Below, piece by piece: positions 26,285 to 35,159 of a stretch of DNA of 64,000 nucleotides; within the stretch, counting starts at the first letter, position 1, and each line of letters starts with the position of its first letter. This DNA is from Nitrososphaerota archaeon. Lineage in GTDB: Archaea > Thermoproteota > Nitrososphaeria > Nitrososphaerales > CADDZS01. The position numbers and the translations under genes were made by a program. Location: positions 59,108 to 123,107 of the forward strand of contig JAJPHP010000082.1 of the NCBI GenBank assembly GCA_021325255.1. The letters run 5' to 3'. Below the pieces are notes generated by a model. It was given only the letters and a program-made list of their open reading frames with translations, was not told the DNA's origin and did not search any database.

Positions 26285-26311
26285 TCGGCGTTTTACGGGG
26301 AGGCTAACAAA

Positions 26312-27496
26312 ATGGCATTCACACGACGGCGACGGAAAGCAGTATCTAGCATAGTAGCGGGATTGATTGTCATAATCATCGTCTTAGCTGGGTTGACCGG
26401 ATACGCATTTTTGGCTCCGGGAGCCAGTACAAAGACGGTAACTCAGACGACTACAGTGCAGGGCGGTGGTGGAGGAGGCTCAACTGTTACAACCACGGTG
26501 ACCACGACGGCGTCAGGTCAAGGGGGAGGTAACCTTACCGCGTTGGCACAGGCCGAGGGCGGATCAGTCACAGTGTACGGCGTCATTGACGCAAGCGATT
26601 GGTCTTCCGTGATCGGACCTGCGTTCCAAAAACAATATCCATGGGCCAAAGTCAACTTCGTGGCACTTGGAGGCGCTGACGTCGGAACAAGAGCGCTCTC
26701 AGAATATACTGCGGGTAAAGTTTCCGCTGACGTTTTGATATCTGGATTGACACAATTGGAGGACGCAATCCAAGGAGGAGCTGTCCAGCCCTGGATCGAT
26801 CCAAACCTGGTCACTTACGGATACACCGTTAACAACTCAGATCCGACTGGCATGTGGCATCCAGGATACGTACTACCAGGAGTCATAATTTACAACACCA
26901 ACTTGGTTAGCGCTTCGCAAGCACCAAAATCTTACACTGACCTCGCTTCCTCAACTTGGAAAGGAAAGGTAGTCATCCAGGATCCATCACTGCTCGGAGG
27001 CGTTGGTGCGACATTTTCTACACTTTACCCGATAATGGGGAACGCATCGTGGACTCAGTTTATGCATAACTTGGCAGCCAACAGCCCAGTAATCGTCTCT
27101 AGCAACGGAGTAGCGTTCACAGATGTCTCCTCCGGACAGTACCCAGTAGGCTTGGGTCAGCTCAACGACTACATTGCTGCGGTGCAGAAAGGCAACACCT
27201 CGGTCGCTGCGGTATTCGCGCAACCTGTCGTAGGGTTGCCGAACGTCGTATGCATCACAAAGAACGCGCCTCACCCATATATGGCAGAACTGCTGACTGA
27301 CTGGCTCGACTCAATCCCAGGACAGTTGGCTCTTGCACAAACTGGCAGAACACCAGAGAACACCTTGGTGTCATCGACGGTACTTGCGCCTTACGTACCG
27401 ACAAATGTCACCATATACGCGGCGGACTACAACAACCCAAGCTTCTACACCAACACGGGGACATGGTCAACGACATTCCACAACATATTCGGTTGA
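26312..27496 (+). CDS. ABC substrate-binding protein, FbpA/type-2 fold
   Basis: The 394-residue protein has a signal anchor (about 15-33, VAGLIVIIIVLAGLTGYAFL), a Thr/Gly-rich stalk and then a binding-protein domain with SVTVYGVIDASDWSSVIG, YNTNLV, YTDLASSTWKGKVVIQDPS and TDVSSGQYPVGLG. It aligns along its length with the binding protein at 15210-16328, so the two are paralogues. It would be tethered outside the cell and feed the downstream permease. ATG 26312 has a good TATA-like box at the leaderless distance. Ligand unknown. Confidence 0.88.
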   Translation: MAFTRRRRKAVSSIVAGLIVIIIVLAGLTGYAFLAPGASTKTVTQTTTVQGGGGGGSTVTTTVTTTASGQGGGNLTALAQAEGGSVTVYGVIDASDWSSVIGPAFQKQYPWAKVNFVALGGADVGTRALSEYTAGKVSADVLISGLTQLEDAIQGGAVQPWIDPNLVTYGYTVNNSDPTGMWHPGYVLPGVIIYNTNLVSASQAPKSYTDLASSTWKGKVVIQDPSLLGGVGATFSTLYPIMGNASWTQFMHNLAANSPVIVSSNGVAFTDVSSGQYPVGLGQLNDYIAAVQKGNTSVAAVFAQPVVGLPNVVCITKNAPHPYMAELLTDWLDSIPGQLALAQTGRTPENTLVSSTVLAPYVPTNVTIYAADYNNPSFYTNTGTWSTTFHNIFG

Positions 27497-27535
27497 TCTA
27501 AACTGAAGACGTCACGAGTTCCAATAATAATTTCA

Positions 27536-29227
27536 TTGGCATTCTTCGTGGCGTTTCTTCTCCCCATTTTTTACCTCTACTATGGCGCGTATATCTTCGG
27601 TCATGGAACGATAGACGTCGGTGTATTTTCTCAAGAAATAACTCCGCTAATCAACACCATCGAAACAGGCATAGGCGGAGCACTAATTGCCACGAGCTTG
27701 GGCAGCATTTATGCTTGGATAGTCTCGAGGACTGACGTTCCAGGCAAGAGGCTCCTCAACGCGATACCACTCCTCGCGTTGACGATGCCGCTCCTCACGA
27801 AAGGGTTTGGCTGGATCTTTCTCTTCAGCCCACAGATTGGGTTGGTCAACGGTGTGCTTGTCAGCCTTTTCCACCTCAGCAGCCCGCCCTTCAACATCTT
27901 CGGCGCTGGCGGGATCATATTCGCCACGGGTGTCGGAGGTATGCCCCTTGCGTACCTCATTATGAAGCCCGCACTCGACTCGTTTGACCCCAGTCTGGAA
28001 GAGTCATCACGCGTAGTCGGAAACAGCCCAGTTAGGACGTTCCTGAGGGTAACATTGCCCGGAATACTTCCGGCCCTTGCCTCGGTATTCTTCTTACTAT
28101 TCATCGACGGGATGAGCCTTCTGGACTATGCGCTCATACTTGGAGAGCCGGTCAGATATAACACACTCGCGACCGAGGTTGACTACTTCGCTTCTGAGGC
28201 AATTCCTCCGCACTACGGATACGCCGCTACGCTGAGTTTGGAGTACATCGCGATGACGTTGATTCTCGTCACTATCTACGTCTGGCTCACCAGAAAATCC
28301 TTCACCTTCGCGGTAATAAGTGGGAAGGCGTCCAGAGAGACCGTGAACAAGCTCAGAAAGTGGAGGATTCCTGCATTCATCGTCTGCTTTGGAATTTTCA
28401 CATTCTCCTTCATCCTTCCATTTGTGACACTGCTCTTCATATCTTTCACGAAGAGCTTCACTTTCCTTGCGGGAGGACAATTAATCGCAACATATTGGCT
28501 GGGGAATTGGACGCAAGCGCTTTCTCTGCCCCTACTCTGGCAATCGTTTGAGACCAGTATCCTCTTTGCCGTCGCAGCCGGAGTGCTGTCCACAGTAATA
28601 GCGCTCTTCCTTTCGTACGCATTTTTGAAGAGCCGAATGCGTGGCGCTCGCTACCTGGAGTACATCAGCTACATGCCGTTTGTAATCCCTGGCATTGTCT
28701 ACGGCCTGGCGTTATTCTGGACTTTCCTTTTCTTCCCCGGCGTCTCCAACGTGCTCTACGGGACGATATGGCCGATGGTTATCGCGGTCACATTCATCTA
28801 TTTGCCCAAATCGGTGAGGATGATCTCCGGCAACATGGTGCAGATCTCCAACGAACTCGAGGAGAGCCCGAGGGTTTGTGGAGTTGGCTGGTGGAGGACT
28901 CTGTGGAGAGTCGTCATTCCACTCGTGAAGGGAGGCATGGTGAACTCTTTTCTCTACACCTTCGTCGATTCAATCAGGGAGCTCGGCGCAGTCATACTTT
29001 TGACGACTTCGAGCACCATAGTCCTTGATGTTCTGTTGCTTAACCTGTGGACTACGCAGGCTGCAGCCCTGGGCGAGGTGTCAGCCGCGTCCGTGCTTGT
29101 GACATTATTCATCGGAGCTGTGCTCCTCGTGGCGGAGGTCGTCAATCCAAGTGGAAGGAGATCCACCATAACCACAACCAGGAAGATGGAACCTGAGGTG
29201 GTCCCTGTGGGTAAGCACAGCATGTAG
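27536..29227 (+). CDS. Fused ABC permease paired with the upstream binding protein
   Basis: A 563-residue double permease with about 12 transmembrane segments, paralogous to the one at 13434-15176. ATPase-contact loops are seen at FDPSLEESSRVVGNSPVRTF and in the second half at ISNELEESPRVCGVGWW. The frame is open back to 27497; starts could be TTG 27536 or CTG 27503. The latter would place KTSRVPI before the first helix, as expected for positive-inside topology. No ATPase gene follows; a small zinc-ribbon gene is convergent. It probably shares the lone ATPase at 50234-51328. Confidence 0.87.
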   Translation: MAFFVAFLLPIFYLYYGAYIFGHGTIDVGVFSQEITPLINTIETGIGGALIATSLGSIYAWIVSRTDVPGKRLLNAIPLLALTMPLLTKGFGWIFLFSPQIGLVNGVLVSLFHLSSPPFNIFGAGGIIFATGVGGMPLAYLIMKPALDSFDPSLEESSRVVGNSPVRTFLRVTLPGILPALASVFFLLFIDGMSLLDYALILGEPVRYNTLATEVDYFASEAIPPHYGYAATLSLEYIAMTLILVTIYVWLTRKSFTFAVISGKASRETVNKLRKWRIPAFIVCFGIFTFSFILPFVTLLFISFTKSFTFLAGGQLIATYWLGNWTQALSLPLLWQSFETSILFAVAAGVLSTVIALFLSYAFLKSRMRGARYLEYISYMPFVIPGIVYGLALFWTFLFFPGVSNVLYGTIWPMVIAVTFIYLPKSVRMISGNMVQISNELEESPRVCGVGWWRTLWRVVIPLVKGGMVNSFLYTFVDSIRELGAVILLTTSSTIVLDVLLLNLWTTQAAALGEVSAASVLVTLFIGAVLLVAEVVNPSGRRSTITTTRKMEPEVVPVGKHSM

Positions 29228-29248
29228 TATGCCGATGTGCTCTAAACA

Positions 29249-29431
29249 TCAGCGATGTTTCTTCTTGTGATTTTGAAAGTAGCATGCTGGGCAGAGTGGC
29301 CCTGCATGGTAGATCGGGCAATAAAGTACTTCTCCTGTGGGGATGAAAGAGGGCGTGAATACTTGCTCTGCGAACGATGCCTGAAATATCGGAATGTGAC
29401 ATTCTACGCAGGTTAGCTGCTGATCGGCCAT
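29249..29431 (-). CDS. Small protein with two Cys pairs
   Basis: A 60-residue ORF from ATG 29431. It has CVEC near 8-11 and CPAC near 47-50 with a basic C-terminus (NHKKKHR), which suggests one structural zinc site. It sits neatly between the permease gene, tail to tail, and an empty stretch. I recognise no named family. Size and Cys spacing favour a real small zinc-ribbon protein; chance is possible. Confidence 0.5.
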   Translation of the reverse strand: MADQQLTCVECHIPIFQASFAEQVFTPSFIPTGEVLYCPIYHAGPLCPACYFQNHKKKHR

Positions 29432-29613
29432 GGGGTGTCGTCAAGATGTAGGATGGCCTGCCTGCTTTATCTATTTTCGCAGAAAGATTACGGAAGAGAA
29501 CTAGCGGAAAACCCCGCTGCCGGCCAAATCAAAGGGACGGAGCTGGCCTATGGTTTCCTAGAATGTTCTGTGAATTCTGCGCCGCAAGAATACTCCGCTC
29601 ACACCTTACGCGG

Positions 29614-30705
29614 TCATTGGGGCGTACTCTGGACGAACCACTTGTTCGGAATCTCTCTCCCGGCTCCTTGTTTTAGCGCCTGATCATAGACAGCCTTAGC
29701 AGTCGAGGCAAACTCTATCCCCTGTGAAGTGCCAACCTTCTGGAAGAGCGTGACCTGCTCGCTTGAGCTCCTCTTTGGAGATTTCCCGACAAGAAGTTGA
29801 GGGAGGTAGTTCGTTCTCTTCGAAAATTTCTTGTATAGTGCACCTTCGACTCCTCCGGATGATGTCATGTGGTCGTATTTTAGGTCAGGACGCATTCTAG
29901 GATTCTCCATCAGGTACTTCTCATGGAATCCCTTGGCGCACATGTAGATGAGGTCAGATGCCTCCCAGGTCTTTTCGTCATAATCCCCGCCACCAATTCC
30001 GCATAGGTGAAGACCTGGAGTGAGCCAGGATGATTCGAAGACGGCCTGTCTCGCATTAGTAGCCGCGCTTACAATATCCGCACCATGAGCAGCTTCCATC
30101 GGCGTATCGACGGCCACCACATCCATACCCGTTGCGAGAGACATCCTCCTCGCGAACTGCCTACGGTGCGCGGGGTTCGGGCTGTAGACCTTGACGGTCT
30201 CGATGTCTCTGACTTGCTTCATTGCAAGAACCTGGGCCTCAGCCTGCCAGCCGGATCCGTAGAGCCCTAACACCTTTGAGTCCTTCCTCGAGAGGTACTT
30301 TGCGGCTACGGCGCACACGCCCGCTACTCTCCTCCTCTGAATCTCAGAGTCATTCAGCACGGCGAGCAGCCTGCAGTCCCGTATACTGTAGAGGTAGACA
30401 AGGCCGACGAAGCCGCCATCGGCAGAAGGCAGTTCGACCTGCCTTACAATGCCATCAATTTTTTTCCACGTAATTCGCTCGGAGTCGATCCGCTGTGCGC
30501 AGACTCCAAGCTTGTAGATTATGCCCTCCATGGTGTTGAACCTGTAATAGGTTCCCTTTGGAGTTGAAGGCGAGTGCGAGTCTCTCCTGTTTGAAGCGAC
30601 AGCCCTGCCCCTTCCGAGCTCAGCGAACCCTTCTTCGAGGGCAGAAACACACGCCTTCATGCTCAAAAGTCGTGAAACATCGTCATTGGAGAGAACCAGC
30701 ACCAA
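29614..30705 (-). CDS. Ornithine cyclodeaminase/mu-crystallin family protein
   Basis: The 363-residue protein starts at TTG 30705. It has the family N-terminal block (LSNDDVSRLLSMKACVSALEEGF), the NAD-binding loop VLGLYGSGWQAEAQVLAM (about 144-161) and DIVSAATNARQAVFESSWL. Family members include ornithine cyclodeaminase, alanine dehydrogenase, ketimine reductases and EutC of ectoine use. It acts on amino or imino acids with NAD(P). The gene is divergent from the mandelate-racemase-type gene, 100 bp apart, suggesting a shared promoter region and pathway. Which of the reactions it performs cannot be told; it is different from the second family member at 48130-49170. Confidence 0.87.
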   Translation of the reverse strand: MVLVLSNDDVSRLLSMKACVSALEEGFAELGRGRAVASNRRDSHSPSTPKGTYYRFNTMEGIIYKLGVCAQRIDSERITWKKIDGIVRQVELPSADGGFVGLVYLYSIRDCRLLAVLNDSEIQRRRVAGVCAVAAKYLSRKDSKVLGLYGSGWQAEAQVLAMKQVRDIETVKVYSPNPAHRRQFARRMSLATGMDVVAVDTPMEAAHGADIVSAATNARQAVFESSWLTPGLHLCGIGGGDYDEKTWEASDLIYMCAKGFHEKYLMENPRMRPDLKYDHMTSSGGVEGALYKKFSKRTNYLPQLLVGKSPKRSSSEQVTLFQKVGTSQGIEFASTAKAVYDQALKQGAGREIPNKWFVQSTPQ

Positions 30706-30805
30706 GTGTCAGAACACCATCTCTTTCTATTTGACTGCGCAGAATCATTGATATTTACGATTTTGAGGCTGTTGGACATCTGCAAGAGGAAGATAGAATT
30801 CCCCT

Positions 30806-32023
30806 GTGCCATTGAAACTCTCAGATTGCAGGATAGATGTAGTAATGCTTCCGACCAGGAGGCCCCACAGATGGACTGGTCTCGGGCCCAATGTCATCGG
30901 ACACTATCCGATAATCAGATTGATCTCAAGTGGCGGCGAGGAAGGTCTCGGCGAGGCACCAGTTCTCCCGACTTGGGGCGGAGACTATGGAAGGTACTTT
31001 GGCGAAGACATTGACACGACGATCCATCTTGTAAATGATGTACTCTTTCCATCCATCAGGGGAAGTGAGGTAAACGAGATTCCTTACCTTCTGGATACAA
31101 TGGATCAAGTCGTCGCGGGATACCCATACGCCAAAGCGGCCATCGACATGGCACTTCACGACCTGCTGGGCAGGTCGGAGGGCAGGCCGGTGTATGAAAT
31201 TCTCGGCGGAAAGAAGAGGGACGGACTCTTGGTATCCCACAGTATAGGGCTCATGGATCCTGAAGGCGCGGCCCGCGAAGCAAGGAGCGCTGTAGACGAA
31301 GGCATCAAGGCAATCAAGATCAAAGTGGGGCAGGGGAGCGAGGAGGACTCACGCGTCGTGTCTTCCGTAAGGAACGCAATTGGCGACAAAACTCTTCTCG
31401 GGGTCGATGCAAACCGAGGCTACAAGGATCTGCAGAGTGCTATACGGGCCGTTGAATTGATGAGCCGCTCGAACCTGATGTACGTAGAGCAGCCGATGGA
31501 AGGGATTCGGAACTTGAAGCAAATCCAGAAGAAATTTCCTTCCATCCCGGTCGTGGCTGATGAGAGCGCGTGGACGGTTGAGGACTTGCTTGATATCTCC
31601 GAAGCAGGTGCCGCAAAGGGAATCTCGGTCTACACGACAAAGCCAGGCGGGCTCTATCATGCAATGCAGGTTCTCGATTTTTGCTCAAGACACGCGCTGA
31701 TGAGCAACATCAACGGGTCATGTGAAACGGGGGTTGGCAACGCGGCAAACATACACCTTGGAATTGCTGCGGCAACTCTGGAGCTCCCATGCGTCGTGCC
31801 TGTGACCAACATCGTTGGATGGGAGCAGACAAAGGTAGCGGGAGTATTTTACACCGACGACATCATAAAAGATCCGTTCACATATCGGGACGGCTACATC
31901 TACCCTCCGAAGAAAAAGGCAGGTCTCGGCGTCGAGCTCGACGAAAACAAACTCGATAGATACCGCTCAAAGTTCTATCCTAGGCCCGTAATCAATTCGG
32001 AGAGCAAGGCAAGAAGAAGTTGA
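30806..32023 (+). CDS. Enolase-superfamily enzyme (mandelate racemase/muconate lactonizing type)
   Basis: A 405-residue protein starting at GTG 30806. The catalytic layout is complete: K-I-K at 171-173 in AIKIKVGQG, metal ligands Asp near 201 (GVDANRGY), Glu near 228 (YVEQPM) and Asp/Glu near 252-253 (VADESAW), then the C-terminal GSCETGVG block. The superfamily removes a proton next to a carboxylate, leading to racemisation, cycloisomerisation, epimerisation or dehydration. The K-x-K pair is typical of the MLE, dipeptide epimerase and N-acyl-amino-acid racemase branch. Its stop overlaps the start of the next gene (TTGA), so it is translationally coupled to an opine-dehydrogenase-like enzyme. 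This pairing points to amino-acid-derived substrates, as inference. Confidence 0.88.
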   Translation: MPLKLSDCRIDVVMLPTRRPHRWTGLGPNVIGHYPIIRLISSGGEEGLGEAPVLPTWGGDYGRYFGEDIDTTIHLVNDVLFPSIRGSEVNEIPYLLDTMDQVVAGYPYAKAAIDMALHDLLGRSEGRPVYEILGGKKRDGLLVSHSIGLMDPEGAAREARSAVDEGIKAIKIKVGQGSEEDSRVVSSVRNAIGDKTLLGVDANRGYKDLQSAIRAVELMSRSNLMYVEQPMEGIRNLKQIQKKFPSIPVVADESAWTVEDLLDISEAGAAKGISVYTTKPGGLYHAMQVLDFCSRHALMSNINGSCETGVGNAANIHLGIAAATLELPCVVPVTNIVGWEQTKVAGVFYTDDIIKDPFTYRDGYIYPPKKKAGLGVELDENKLDRYRSKFYPRPVINSESKARRS

Positions 32024-33144
32024 AGGTGACAATTCTCGGCGCGGGGAGCGGAGCCTACGCCGCGGCCGTCGACCTCAAGCTGCGAGGCTTTGACGTTCAG
32101 CTCTGCTCGACCTTCGAGCCCGACGCGGATTCAAAGATAAAGCCCCTCCAGAGGGAGGGGGGAATCCACTACACGGGCGCGCTGGGCGAAGGGTTCCAAC
32201 AAGTTAGGGCGACAATGGATCCGTCCATAATAAGAGATAGTGAACTTGTGATGATAATTACTCTTGCCAACGGATACGAACATTACGCCCTAACCTGCGC
32301 GCATCTCTTTCACGATGGACAGTTTATCTTCCTCACTCCCGGATACATCGGGGGCTCGTTGCGCTTTTTGAAATTGATAGGCGAGCAGGGGGACACGGCA
32401 GGCGGCGGAAATGGCAATCATTCTGGCCGCGTCCGGATTTGTGAGACTAACAACCTAGCCTACATTTCAAGGCAAACCGGCCCGACGGAGGTCAGAATAT
32501 TCCGGAAGAGCAAGTTCTTGCAGCTCGGCACCCTGCCCTCGAAGTACGCGGGAGAGGCATTTGATGTCGTGAAGGACGTTTACCCGTTTCTAGTACCGGT
32601 AGACAGCGTATTGGAGTCCGGAATGCTCAACCCGAACATTGTCCTTCACCCGGCCGGGATGGTGATGAACGCAGGATGGATAGAGGCAAGCCATGGGGGA
32701 TTTCGCTACTACAGCGAGGGGTGCACTCGAGCGGTTGCTCGGGTTATGGAGAGTTTCGAGGAGGAGCGTGTCGCGGTCTGCAACGCGCTTGGCATAAAGA
32801 CGATGATGTTTTTGGATTATTACAAGAAGGCAGGGTATACATCTGAAGAAGCAACGGGAATCTACGAGGCGCTTAGGGCAAGTGAACCCAACAGAGAATT
32901 GATGGCTCCTTCCTCGCTTGATCACAGGTACCTGACCGAGGATGTGGGCTACGGACTCGTACCGATGAAGGCAATCAGCGAAATATCAGGAGTTCCTGTT
33001 CCGACAATGTCCTCGCTGGTACATCTTTCTTCCGCAATGACGGGAATTAACTTCGAGGTTACGGGCCTGAACTCCGAGAAGATGGGCCTGCATGGGGTCA
33101 CGGTTCAGGGACTAAACCAGATCCTCCGTGATGGATTTTCCTAG
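32020..33144 (+). CDS. NAD/NADP opine (octopine/nopaline) dehydrogenase family protein
   Basis: The 374-residue protein starts at TTG 32020, overlapping the stop of the upstream gene. The N-terminal Rossmann loop ILGAGSGAYAAAVDL (about 5-19) is followed by the octopine-dehydrogenase C-terminal domain with the catalytic-type His in VLHPAGMVMNAG. Opine dehydrogenases reversibly join an amino acid and a 2-keto acid by reductive condensation. Residues 120-135 hold an insertion of Gly and Asn (GGGNGNHSG) not seen in the paralogue. With the racemase-type enzyme and a second copy next door, a pathway for opine-like N-carboxyalkyl amino acids or 2-hydroxy acids is possible. Confidence 0.87.
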   Translation: MKVTILGAGSGAYAAAVDLKLRGFDVQLCSTFEPDADSKIKPLQREGGIHYTGALGEGFQQVRATMDPSIIRDSELVMIITLANGYEHYALTCAHLFHDGQFIFLTPGYIGGSLRFLKLIGEQGDTAGGGNGNHSGRVRICETNNLAYISRQTGPTEVRIFRKSKFLQLGTLPSKYAGEAFDVVKDVYPFLVPVDSVLESGMLNPNIVLHPAGMVMNAGWIEASHGGFRYYSEGCTRAVARVMESFEEERVAVCNALGIKTMMFLDYYKKAGYTSEEATGIYEALRASEPNRELMAPSSLDHRYLTEDVGYGLVPMKAISEISGVPVPTMSSLVHLSSAMTGINFEVTGLNSEKMGLHGVTVQGLNQILRDGFS

Positions 33145-33235
33145 CTCTCGTAAGCAAGGTTGTTCATAATGCGTCTGAATCTTTCATTGATGAATGCTGT
33201 GCACCCTCTCTAGAGGAGTCAAGAATTTCGTCAAG

Positions 33236-34312
33236 TTGAAGGTGGCAGTCATTGGGGGCGGGAACGGAGCCTTTGCGACTTCGGCAGACCTTGCCCTGAA
33301 CGATCACGATGTAACGATGTATAACCGCTCACCCGAGAAACTTGAACTGGTGCACAGAAGAGGAGGGATCAATGCAATCGTCGAGGGCAGGGCGCAATTT
33401 GCGTCGAAGATCAATGTCGCGAAGAAAATTGGGGACGCGGTGAGCGGGGCCGAGGTGGTTGTGGTCGCCGTTCCAACGACAGCACACGCCTACTACGCAG
33501 AACTGCTCGAACCATGGACCCGTGAAGACCAGACCATCCTGCTCAACCCTGGGCACACTGGGGGCGCTCTGGAGTTCAGAAACTGCATCCGCACAATAAA
33601 TCCGAACGCAAAGTTTGCTCTCTGCGAGACTATGACGCTGACCTACATCACTCGGCTGAGTGACTCGGGCACAATCCAGATTTTCAGGAAATCGAAGAAC
33701 GTGTTGTATGCTTCGCTGCCCGCCGGACGAAATTCGAAGGTCGAGGCCCTTTTCCCAAATCTGACTCTTGCGAGGAATGTACTTGAGACCAGCATGAGCA
33801 ACATCAACGCGATCTGCCACCCGCCGGGCATGATCATGAACGCGGGATGGGTGGAGCATACCAAGGGTAGCTTCCTGTTCTACCAAGAGGGGTTCACTCC
33901 TAGCGTTGCGAGGGTGACCGAAGCCGTTGACAGGGAGCGGGTTGAAATCATGCAGAAGATGAAGCTCAAGCCCTTGCGATTTGTTGATCTCTTCTACAGT
34001 ATCGGTTCAACTACCAACAATGAGGGGGGTGTATACGAGGCGATGCGATCAAGCGAACCCAACAAGACAATTATGGCACCTGCCTCTCTAGATTCAAGGT
34101 ACATCCACGAAGACATTGGGCACGGACTGGTTCCAATGACCGAATTTGGTAAAATAGCGGGCGTGGCGACTCCTATTATGAACGGCCTGATCACTCTTGC
34201 CTCTAAAATCAACTCGGTGGACTACTGGACGCAGGGCAGGTCCAGCAAGAAACTAGGGATTGAAGGGATGGATATGGAACGGCTGCTGAGCTTCGTAACA
34301 ACGACTGCGTAG
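33236..34312 (+). CDS. Second opine dehydrogenase family protein
   Basis: I place the start at TTG 33236 because it begins like the upstream paralogue (TTG AAG GTG) right at the Rossmann strand; an ATG at 33194 would add 14 residues. The protein is about 358 residues: AVIGGGNGAFATSADL loop, then the helical domain with CHPPGMIMNAGWVEHTKG carrying the expected His. It is similar throughout to the 32020-33144 protein, so the two arose by tandem duplication and diverged. They could act as a heteromer or on different substrates. The gap between them is about 90 bp. Confidence 0.87.
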   Translation: MKVAVIGGGNGAFATSADLALNDHDVTMYNRSPEKLELVHRRGGINAIVEGRAQFASKINVAKKIGDAVSGAEVVVVAVPTTAHAYYAELLEPWTREDQTILLNPGHTGGALEFRNCIRTINPNAKFALCETMTLTYITRLSDSGTIQIFRKSKNVLYASLPAGRNSKVEALFPNLTLARNVLETSMSNINAICHPPGMIMNAGWVEHTKGSFLFYQEGFTPSVARVTEAVDRERVEIMQKMKLKPLRFVDLFYSIGSTTNNEGGVYEAMRSSEPNKTIMAPASLDSRYIHEDIGHGLVPMTEFGKIAGVATPIMNGLITLASKINSVDYWTQGRSSKKLGIEGMDMERLLSFVTTTA

Positions 34313-34606
34313 GTCGGCCGGGTGTTGCGTCGCATTTCTTCTCCGGCAATGGAGGACCCAGAGTCAAACCGCCTTGCGAAACTCTCAAACGGAAAGCGAA
34401 CTCTTGACATGAGAAACATGGTGTGGACGTCTGTACTATTTTTCATGCCGAATGGAGTCAATTGTATACACGTATATGATAGCTTCAGAACCTCAAATGT
34501 GGCAGGAAAATTACCAATACTTCAGGCAGCACCAGTCAACGTGTCGGTGCGCTTTGTAATGTTCATAAGTCATCGCAAAGTGCTCTTCAAACCTAAGGAG
34601 CGAAAA

Positions 34607-35032
34607 TCAGACTCTCCACTTCTTCAAGGCGTCGTAAGTTTGATAGACGAATATTGCAAGAGCTGCCACGTTTACTATCAGGGCGAGCGCGTAAAGCGAA
34701 GATAAGCTTGTAGGTCTAACGAAAAGTAACAACCCAACAAGCGTCGTTCCAAAGAAAAGTGCAAATGTGGTTTGGAGCGGGACAAGCGACCTTCTAATTC
34801 TTATCGTGTTCTCGAAGATCGCCCTTTCAGCGACGTATCCGTCTTCTTTTTCTGAGACCAGACCCTGATTGATTAATTTGGACAAATGGTAGTGAGCAAC
34901 GGACGGAGAACTCAGTCTGGCCCTCTTCTGTATCTCATTCAGGCCAAGAGGCTTTCCCTCTGCGTAAAGAATGCGGTAGACCTTGAGAGTCGTTCCGCCA
35001 AGGCGTAGAGCAGAAGGATGCTTTTCATTCAA
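34607..35032 (-). CDS. Membrane-bound winged-helix regulator
   Basis: A 141-residue protein from ATG 35032. Residues about 15-75 form a winged helix (TTLKVYRILYAEGKPLGLNE, SSPSVAHYHLSKLINQGLVS, EKEDGYVA). Two hydrophobic helices follow (about 86-105 and 112-130), ending in KKWRV. This places a DNA-binding domain on the inner face of the membrane, a common archaeal layout for sensing envelope state. It is divergent from a secreted-protein gene, with operator-like repeats in the 127 bp between them, so it probably controls that gene and itself. Confidence 0.8.
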   Translation of the reverse strand: MNEKHPSALRLGGTTLKVYRILYAEGKPLGLNEIQKRARLSSPSVAHYHLSKLINQGLVSEKEDGYVAERAIFENTIRIRRSLVPLQTTFALFFGTTLVGLLLFVRPTSLSSLYALALIVNVAALAIFVYQTYDALKKWRV

Positions 35033-35052
35033 TAGATTAATCGCTTGTCAGG

Positions 35053-35131
35053 ATTTCTAATTACCAGAGTCTTATTTCTAGTGTTTAGAAAGGCTGTTTC
35101 GATGCTTAGTCAGGATTTCTAAACTCTAGAA
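35053..35131. promoter_or_regulatory. Operator array TTTCTA-N5-TAGAAA in a divergent promoter
   Basis: TTTCTA occurs at 35053, 35074 and 35115. At 35074-35090 and 35115-35131 it is followed after 5 nt by TAGAAA, giving perfect 6-bp inverted repeats; the first copy is a half-site. Start-to-start spacing is 21 and 41 nt, close to two and four helical turns. A 14-nt direct repeat (GTCAGGATTTCTAA) covers copies one and three (35046-35059, 35108-35121). The last site touches AGATATAG (35131-35138), a TATA-like box about 25 nt before the TTG at 35160. Confidence 0.65.
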
Positions 35132-35159
35132 AGATATAGTTCCTATTGGCCTATAATCC

